From: an uncultured Clostridia bacterium
GTDB taxonomy: Bacteria; Bacillota; Clostridia; Lachnospirales; Lachnospiraceae
Length of the DNA: 6,159 bases
NCBI GenBank assembly: GCA_947178045.1
Contig: CAMWWR010000121.1
Span: 1-6,159 of the forward strand
Direction of reading: 5' to 3'
The notes beneath the pieces are model-generated. The model was given only the letters and a program-made list of their open reading frames with translations. It made no database searches and had not been told where the DNA came from. Both the position numbers and the translations under genes were made by a program. How positions within the stretch are numbered: the first letter of the stretch is position 1; every line of letters begins with the position of its first letter. This document shows, piece by piece, positions 1 through 6,159 of the stretch.

Positions 1-27
1 AATCTCATCCGTATGAATTTCTCTCAT
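1..27 (-). CDS. Start of a gene cut by the window edge; possibly class I fumarate hydratase alpha subunit
   Basis: Reading leftwards on the minus strand, an ATG at 27-25 opens a frame of nine codons, MREIHTDEI, which is still open at position 1. A purine-rich GAGAGG (37-32) precedes it with a short 4-nt spacer, and a possible extended -10 promoter lies about 48 bp upstream. A leading ATG in the same frame at 39-37 has no Shine-Dalgarno sequence in front of it, so the ATG at 27 is preferred. The gene follows the gyrA terminator in the same direction and would be its own transcription unit. The N-terminus resembles, from memory, the start of iron-sulfur fumarate hydratase alpha subunits of Clostridia, but nine residues cannot prove this. 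That a gene starts here is moderately likely. The product name is a guess. Confidence 0.45.
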
Positions 28-74
28 ATTTCCTCTCATTCTGCCGCATGAACGGCATCTTAATCGTCTGAAAA

Positions 75-83
75 TTTATACCA
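75..83 (-). promoter_or_regulatory. Possible extended -10 promoter for the gene at the left edge
   Basis: On the minus strand the sequence TGG-TATAAA (83-75) matches the extended -10 form TGnTATAAT with one mismatch. No good -35 element sits 16-18 bp upstream, which extended -10 promoters can tolerate. Transcription would start near position 68 and give a leader of about 40 nt before the ATG at 27. It lies downstream of the gyrA terminator, where a new promoter is expected. This is a motif match only. Confidence 0.35.
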
Positions 84-110
84 TTCCGCTGCATGCAGCT
101 ATATTTTTTA

Positions 111-220
111 TGCGCATTTCTTATGCGTGCATGCGCAACCGGACAGGAAAACTTTTTCCCTAGCCGTGCGCAAAGCGCGCGCTGCGGCCGCAGCAATCAT
201 CCTTAATGCTCTCGTGCGCA
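111..220. repeat. Cluster of four TGCGCA palindromes
   Basis: The six-base palindrome TGCGCA occurs at 111-116, 132-137, 167-172 and 215-220. By eye I find only one other copy in the rest of the window (902-907, inside gyrA). The starts are 21, 35 and 48 bp apart. All four lie upstream of the candidate -10 element at 83-75, so they could be sites for a dimeric DNA-binding protein. They could also reflect local base composition. The repeats are directly visible; their function is inference. Confidence 0.5.
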
Positions 221-221
221 T

Positions 222-260
222 AAAAGGCCGCCGGACTCTCCGATGAAAGTCCGACAGCCC
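222..260 (-). terminator. Intrinsic terminator of the recF-gyrB-gyrA operon
   Basis: On the minus strand a 13-pair stem forms between 260-248 (GGGCTGTCGGACT) and 237-225 (AGTCCGGCGGCCT), counting G-U pairs, with a 10-nt loop (247-238). It is followed by UUUUA (225-221), and the last U of the 3' arm is also the first of the U-run. The hairpin starts 15 nt after the gyrA stop codon. The U-run is short, but the stem is long and GC-rich. Read on the plus strand it would be followed by AGCCCC and would not terminate, so it serves the minus strand only. Confidence 0.85.
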
Positions 261-275
261 CTTCGCTATACCTGT

Positions 276-2948
276 CTATTCCTCATTTTCGTCCTGGATT
301 CGATCCTCCAGCGCACGCTCTACAAGCTTGTCAAGGTCGGACAGATCCTCCTCCGCCCCGGCTTCGCTTCCCGGAGCATTTTCCTCCGAAGTGCTGCTGC
401 CGCTCTCCAGGATCTCACCCTCTTCGACAATCTCAGTCGGAACACTCTCGTCCTCCAGCTCCTGCTCGAGCTTCTTCAGAACGTCCTCCTCACTGACCGC
501 GGCGCTGCTCTCCTTTACCTTCGCGAAGCTTGCCACACGAACATCCTTTCCCGTATCGATATCGATCAGCTTGACACCCGATGTAATTCTGCCGAGCTTG
601 CTGATTCCGCTCACCTCCAGGCGGATAATAATGCCCTCGTTCGTGATGATCATGATCTCGTTATTTTCATCGACTGCCTTTGCTCCGACTACATTTCCGG
701 TCTTCTCGAGAATCTTATAGCATTTTACACCCTTGCCGCCGCGGTTCTGACGGGAAAATTCCTTCAGATCCGTCAGCTTGCCGAGGCCGTTTTCCGAGAC
801 AATCAGCAGATACTGTCCCTGCGTGTCGATCTGCATTGACACAACCTCGTCGTCCGGCGACAGATTCATGCCGATTACCCCCATCGAAGCACGCCCGGTG
901 CTGCGCACATCCTTTTCGTGAAACCGGATGCACATCCCGTCCTTCGTCACGAGCAGCACGTCCTTCTGTCCATTTGTCGTTTTCACCTCGATCAACTCGT
1001 CGTCCTCCTTGAGGCTGATCGCCTGAAGACCATTCTTGCGGATGCTCTCATACTCGCGGATTTTCGTTTTTTTCACCATGCCCTTTTTCGTGGCCATGAA
1101 AAGATAGCGGTTGTCCTTATATTCCTTCAGGGAGATCACGGCGGTTATCTTTTCCTGCGGCTGCAGCTGCAGAAGATTGACGATCGCCGTTCCGCGCGTG
1201 GTGCGCGACGACTCCGGAATCTCGTAGGCCTTCAGCCGGTACACACGCCCCTTGTTCGTAAAGAACATGATATAATGGTGATTTGTCGTCATAAACAAAT
1301 CCTCGATAAAATCCTCGTCGAGCGTCTGCATCCCCTTGATGCCCTTGCCGCCGCGATGCTGGCTCTTAAAATTATCAATGGACATTCTTTTGATATAGCC
1401 GAGCCTCGTCATGGCGATCACGACATTATCGTCCGGAATCAGATCCTCCATATCGATGTCAAATTCATCGTAGCCGATGGAGGTTCTTCTTTCGTCGCCG
1501 TATTTATCGCGAATAATCAGCATTTCGTCGCGGACAACGGCGAGCAGCACCTTCTCGTCCCCGAGAATTTCTTTAAAACGCGCAATCTGCTTCTGCAGAT
1601 CTGCATATTCGCCCTCCAGACGCTCGCGCTCCAGGCCGGTCAGCGCGCGCAGTCTCATATCTACGATTGCCTGAGCCTGCGGGTCGTCCAGACCGAATCT
1701 CTCCATCAGGCGTTCCTTCGCGATCGGCGTTGTCTTTGAGGAGCGGATGATACTGATTACCTCATCGATATGATCCAGCGCGACAAGCAGGCCCTGTAAA
1801 ATATGGGCGCGCTCCTCGGCCTTGTTCAGATCGTATTGCGTCCTTCTGGTGACAACCTCCTCCTGATGCTTCAGGTAATATCCGAGAATTTCCAGAAGAT
1901 TCAGCACCTTCGGCTCCTGATTTACAAGCGCCAGCATAATAACGCCGAAGGTATCCTGCAGCTGCGTATGCTTGTAGAGCTGATTCAGCATGACATTCGG
2001 ATTTACGTCGCGGCGAAGCTCGATGCAGATCCGCATACCCTCGCGGTTCGACTCGTCGCGCAGCTCCGTGATGCCGTCAATCTTTTTATCGCGGACAAGA
2101 TCAGCGATTTTTTCAATCAGCTTTGCTTTGTTTACCATGTATGGGAGCTCGGTGACAATAATGCGGTTTTTTCCATTTGCCATCGGTTCGATATCCGTCA
2201 CGGCGCGCACGCGGATCTTTCCGCGTCCGGTGCGGTATGCCTCCTCAATGCCGCGCGTTCCGAGGATCATAGCGCCCGTCGGAAAATCCGGACCCTTGAC
2301 GATCTCAAGTACTTCTTCGATCGTCGTCTCTCTGTCCTCGATCTTGTTGTCAATGATTTTTGCGACCGCGTTGATCACCTCGCGGAGATTGTGCGGAGGA
2401 ATATTCGTGGCCATGCCGACGGCGATGCCGGATGTGCCGTTGACAAGCAGATTCGGAATTCTCGACGGCAGGACGTCCGGCTCCCGCTCCGTTTCGTCAA
2501 AATTCGGCGAAAAGTTAACCGTGTCCTTGTTGATATCCGCGAGCATCTCCATCGAGATCTTGCTCAGGCGCGCCTCGGTGTACCGCATTGCCGCCGCTCC
2601 GTCGCCGTCGACAGAACCGAAATTCCCGTGCCCGTCGACGAGCGGATACCGGGTGGACCACTCCTGCGCGAGATTGACCAGTGCCCCGTAGATGGAGCTG
2701 TCCCCGTGAGGATGATATTTACCCATTGTATCGCCGACGATACGCGCGCATTTACGGTGCGGCTTATCCGGGCCGTTGTTCAGCTCGATCATTGCATAGA
2801 GGATTCTGCGCTGCACCGGCTTCAGACCGTCACGCACATCCGGCAGCGCCCTTGCCGCGATTACGGACATCGCATACTCGATGTAGGATTCCTCCATTGT
2901 TTTTTTCAGATCGACATCGTTTACTTTATCAAAAATTGTATCGTCCAT
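276..2948 (-). CDS. gyrA: DNA gyrase subunit A
   Basis: Product of 890 residues. With GyrB it forms the A2B2 gyrase that adds negative supercoils using ATP. GyrA cleaves and rejoins DNA and wraps it. The catalytic tyrosine is Y123 in AAAMRYTE (E. coli Y122), preceded by R122. I175 in SGIAVGM matches the DNA-intercalating isoleucine. The quinolone region reads [10 protein letters not shown] with S84 and G88. A coiled-coil and gate region spans about 345-490. The beta-pinwheel C-terminal domain runs from about 500 to 805, with the GyrA box QHRGGKG at 530-536, which separates it from ParC, and a second degenerate copy QNRGGKG at 734-740. The last 80 residues form an acidic tail. A GTG at 2954 is in frame, but the SD GGAGA touches it and is spaced correctly only for the ATG at 2948. 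It is the last gene of the operon, 39 nt after gyrB. Confidence 0.97.
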   Translation of the reverse strand: MDDTIFDKVNDVDLKKTMEESYIEYAMSVIAARALPDVRDGLKPVQRRILYAMIELNNGPDKPHRKCARIVGDTMGKYHPHGDSSIYGALVNLAQEWSTRYPLVDGHGNFGSVDGDGAAAMRYTEARLSKISMEMLADINKDTVNFSPNFDETEREPDVLPSRIPNLLVNGTSGIAVGMATNIPPHNLREVINAVAKIIDNKIEDRETTIEEVLEIVKGPDFPTGAMILGTRGIEEAYRTGRGKIRVRAVTDIEPMANGKNRIIVTELPYMVNKAKLIEKIADLVRDKKIDGITELRDESNREGMRICIELRRDVNPNVMLNQLYKHTQLQDTFGVIMLALVNQEPKVLNLLEILGYYLKHQEEVVTRRTQYDLNKAEERAHILQGLLVALDHIDEVISIIRSSKTTPIAKERLMERFGLDDPQAQAIVDMRLRALTGLERERLEGEYADLQKQIARFKEILGDEKVLLAVVRDEMLIIRDKYGDERRTSIGYDEFDIDMEDLIPDDNVVIAMTRLGYIKRMSIDNFKSQHRGGKGIKGMQTLDEDFIEDLFMTTNHHYIMFFTNKGRVYRLKAYEIPESSRTTRGTAIVNLLQLQPQEKITAVISLKEYKDNRYLFMATKKGMVKKTKIREYESIRKNGLQAISLKEDDELIEVKTTNGQKDVLLVTKDGMCIRFHEKDVRSTGRASMGVIGMNLSPDDEVVSMQIDTQGQYLLIVSENGLGKLTDLKEFSRQNRGGKGVKCYKILEKTGNVVGAKAVDENNEIMIITNEGIIIRLEVSGISKLGRITSGVKLIDIDTGKDVRVASFAKVKESSAAVSEEDVLKKLEQELEDESVPTEIVEEGEILESGSSTSEENAPGSEAGAEEDLSDLDKLVERALEDRIQDENEE

Positions 2949-2954
2949 CCACAC

Positions 2955-2959
2955 TCTCC
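2955..2959 (-). promoter_or_regulatory. Ribosome-binding site that decides the gyrA start
   Basis: GGAGA (2959-2955) directly abuts an in-frame GTG (2954-2952), leaving no spacer for that codon. The in-frame ATG two codons later (2948-2946) lies seven nt past the GGAG core, a normal spacing. The protein therefore most likely begins MDDTIFDKV. An out-of-frame ATG overlapping the SD (2961-2959) leads to a stop after ten codons and is probably not used. Confidence 0.8.
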
Positions 2960-2987
2960 ATTTTCTCGGATATCCCGCTTTTTGACA

Positions 2988-4965
<1,978 letters not shown>

Positions 4966-4969
<4 letters not shown>

Positions 4970-6045
4970 TGCTCGACTGTTCCCTGAACCACATGGTAAA
5001 TGTGATCGGAATGAATTCTTTCCTTCACGAATTCCTCCAGGCCGGTACAGGTAATGACCGTCTGTATTTCTTTTATGTTGTCCAGCAGCTGCTTCTGCCT
5101 GCTCCGGTCAAGCTCCGAGAGCACGTCGTCCAGCAGCAGCACCGGATCATCCTTGATTTTTTTTCTTACCAGCTCGATCTCGGCAAGCTTCACGGAAAGT
5201 GCCGAGGTTCGCTGCTGCCCCTGGGAACCGTATTTCCGCATATCATTCTCACCGAAAAAAAAGCTGATGTCATCGCGGTGCGGGCCGTGCAGCGTGCTTT
5301 TCAAAATCAACTCCCTGTCCCTGTCCTTCTGCAGCAAGGAAAGAAATTCCTCCGGCATGACGTTCGGCTCATAGCGAAGGGAAAGACTTTCCCTTCCACC
5401 CGACAATCTTTCGTGCAGGGGGCCGACCAGCTCATTCAGCTCGGCGATAAAAGCGCCTCTCGCCTTAATAATCTGTTTTCCATATTCTGCAAGCTGTTCA
5501 TTCCACACGGACAGCGTATCCGAAAGCCCGGAATCGGAACTGATCTGCCGGAGCAGATTGTTTCTCTGCTCGAGCAGCTTATTATACTGCGTCAGCTGAT
5601 GCAGATAAATTCTGTCCAGCTGGCACAGTTCCATATCGACCATCCGCCGCCGCTCCGCCGGACCGTCCTTGACGATGCTCAAATCCTCCGGCGAAAATGA
5701 GATAATGTGAACCATCCCGTAAAGCTCGGACGATTTCCGGATCGGGACACCGTCAAGCGCTGCTGTCTTTGCTTTACCCTTCTTCAGATGCATATCCAGC
5801 TTGTGCTCGATCCCGCCCTTCTCGACATACATCCGGATATGAGCCTCCTCCTGTCCAAGCTGGATCATTTCTTTTTCCCTGCTGCCCTTCTGAGATCTCG
5901 TTGTGGCACATACGCAGACCGCTTCAAGGATATTCGTCTTTCCCTGGGCATTGTCCCCATACAGAATATTCACCCCGCCGGAGAAATTTAGACAAAGACT
6001 TTTGTAATTGCGAAAACAACTTAGTTCAAGCGATTTGATTTTCAT
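4966..6045 (-). CDS. recF: DNA replication and repair protein RecF
   Basis: Product of 359 residues, the usual length of the family. RecF is an SMC/ABC-type ATPase that binds gapped DNA and, with RecO and RecR, promotes RecA loading at stalled forks and single-strand gaps. The N-terminus MKIKSLELSCFRNYKS is typical. The Walker A is G30-DNAQG-K36-T37. The ABC signature is S274-QGQQR279. The Walker B is LLLDD with D306 and D307, followed by the D-loop SELD (310-313). The middle part (about 120-230) is the helical second domain. The frame is intact. The ATG at 6045 is the only ordinary start in this frame before a non-start run back into the S4 gene, but its SD is unusually distant. It lies 20 nt after the S4 gene and 64 nt before gyrB, so co-transcription is expected. 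Confidence 0.96.
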
Positions 6046-6062
6046 GATCCGGCACCGAACGA

Positions 6063-6067
6063 CTCCT
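6063..6067 (-). promoter_or_regulatory. Unusually distant ribosome-binding site of recF
   Basis: The only good SD before recF is AGGAG (6067-6063). It overlaps the stop codon of the S4 gene (TAGGAG) and lies 17 nt before the ATG at 6045. A weak 5-pair hairpin (6060-6056 with 6051-6047, two G-U pairs, GUGC loop) could fold in between and shorten the effective distance. Otherwise only a poor GGA (6050-6048) is near the start. Translation by re-initiation after the S4 gene is the simplest reading. Confidence 0.5.
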
Positions 6068-6159
6068 ATTTCCCGCAGACCTTAAACTGATGTCCGTCAA
6101 ATTCGACGACATCGCCGACGACAATTTTTTTTCCTCGCTGGAGCTCGGTCTGTCCGTTG
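6066..6159 (-). CDS. yaaA: S4-domain RNA-binding protein of the YaaA family, C-terminal part
   Basis: The last 30 codons before a TAG stop (6068-6066) are in the window; the gene begins beyond the right edge. The residues NGQTELQRGKK, IVVGDVVEFDG and the ending FKVCGK match the end of the S4 fold in small proteins such as Bacillus YaaA, of about 70 residues. The RRGKK-like basic turn followed by GDVVE is the diagnostic part. These proteins are thought to bind RNA and are placed between dnaN and recF in many Firmicutes; their exact role is not settled. The coding strand contains a run of eight A (6132-6125) across two lysine codons. Family assignment is fairly sure from motif and context; the gene symbol rests mainly on context. 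Confidence 0.85.
   Translation of the reverse strand, partial: NGQTELQRGKKIVVGDVVEFDGHQFKVCGK

Larger units (their letters stand above)
28..221. other. Intergenic region between the gyrA terminator and the next gene
   Basis: No convincing gene is seen in this stretch. It holds the candidate -10 element (83-75), four copies of the palindrome TGCGCA, a perfect 12-nt palindrome GCTGCATGCAGC (88-99), a perfect 14-nt palindrome GCTGCGGCCGCAGC (181-194) and an alternating GCGCGC run next to it. A 30-codon minus-strand frame (200-108) begins with a run of alanine codons but has no spaced ribosome-binding site, so it is not called. The region most likely carries the promoter and control sites of the gene at the left edge. 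Confidence 0.7.

Noticed and set aside
88..110. Palindrome GCTGCATGCAGC followed by a T-rich run, as a plus-strand terminator
   Set aside because: With a four-base loop only four stem pairs remain, and no plus-strand gene ends before it.
5..196. Minus-strand frame of 63 codons in the left intergenic region
   Set aside because: It covers the palindromes and candidate promoter, has no recognisable domain, and overlaps the better supported start at 27 in another frame.
108..200. Minus-strand frame of 30 codons starting with an alanine run and containing three cysteines
   Set aside because: AAGG directly touches the ATG at 200, so there is no usable SD spacing. The alanine run follows from the GC-rich palindrome at 181-194.
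243..1739. Two further long plus-strand frames (243-839 and 918-1739) opposite gyrA
   Set aside because: They are in the same antisense register as gyrA and are explained by the same codon avoidance. They show no recognisable domain.
4993..5700. Plus-strand frame of 235 codons opposite recF
   Set aside because: It is codon-for-codon antisense to recF and has no known motif; recF itself is intact with Walker A, signature and Walker B motifs.

Overview
The window is a stretch of bacterial chromosome carrying a housekeeping DNA-topology and repair operon. All genes lie on the minus strand, so transcription runs from position 6159 down to position 1. In transcription order they are: the C-terminal end of an S4-domain protein of the YaaA family (6066-6159), recF (4966-6045), gyrB (2988-4901) and gyrA (276-2948). 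A clear intrinsic terminator follows gyrA (222-260). The first nine codons of another gene then run off the left edge (1-27).

The order yaaA-recF-gyrB-gyrA is the usual block downstream of dnaA-dnaN in Firmicutes, so the replication origin probably lies a few kb beyond the right edge. The short GyrB of 637 residues, without the insert found in enterobacterial GyrB, and the SD-rich gene starts fit a Gram-positive Firmicute. The wording of GyrA and GyrB, such as the GDSSIYG stretch of the GyrA breakage-reunion domain, suggests Clostridia, probably Lachnospiraceae. The family-level placement is from memory and is inference.

How the genes work together: GyrB (ATPase and Toprim) and GyrA (DNA cleavage and wrapping) form the A2B2 DNA gyrase. 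RecF helps load RecA at gaps in the RecFOR pathway. The S4 protein is a small putative RNA-binding protein of unclear role. Gaps between genes are 20, 64 and 39 nt. I see no internal promoter or terminator, so the block looks co-transcribed and ends at the hairpin after gyrA.

The left 275 bp hold the gyrA terminator, a noncoding leader of about 190 bp with a cluster of TGCGCA palindromes and a possible extended -10 promoter, and the start of the next gene.

I found no hidden novel system. The points most worth a second look are: natural residues at known drug-resistance positions of both gyrase subunits (Leu135 in GyrB, Gly88 in GyrA); a long acidic GyrA tail; the TGCGCA cluster; a tiny frame that exactly bridges recF and gyrB; and the unusual recF ribosome-binding site.
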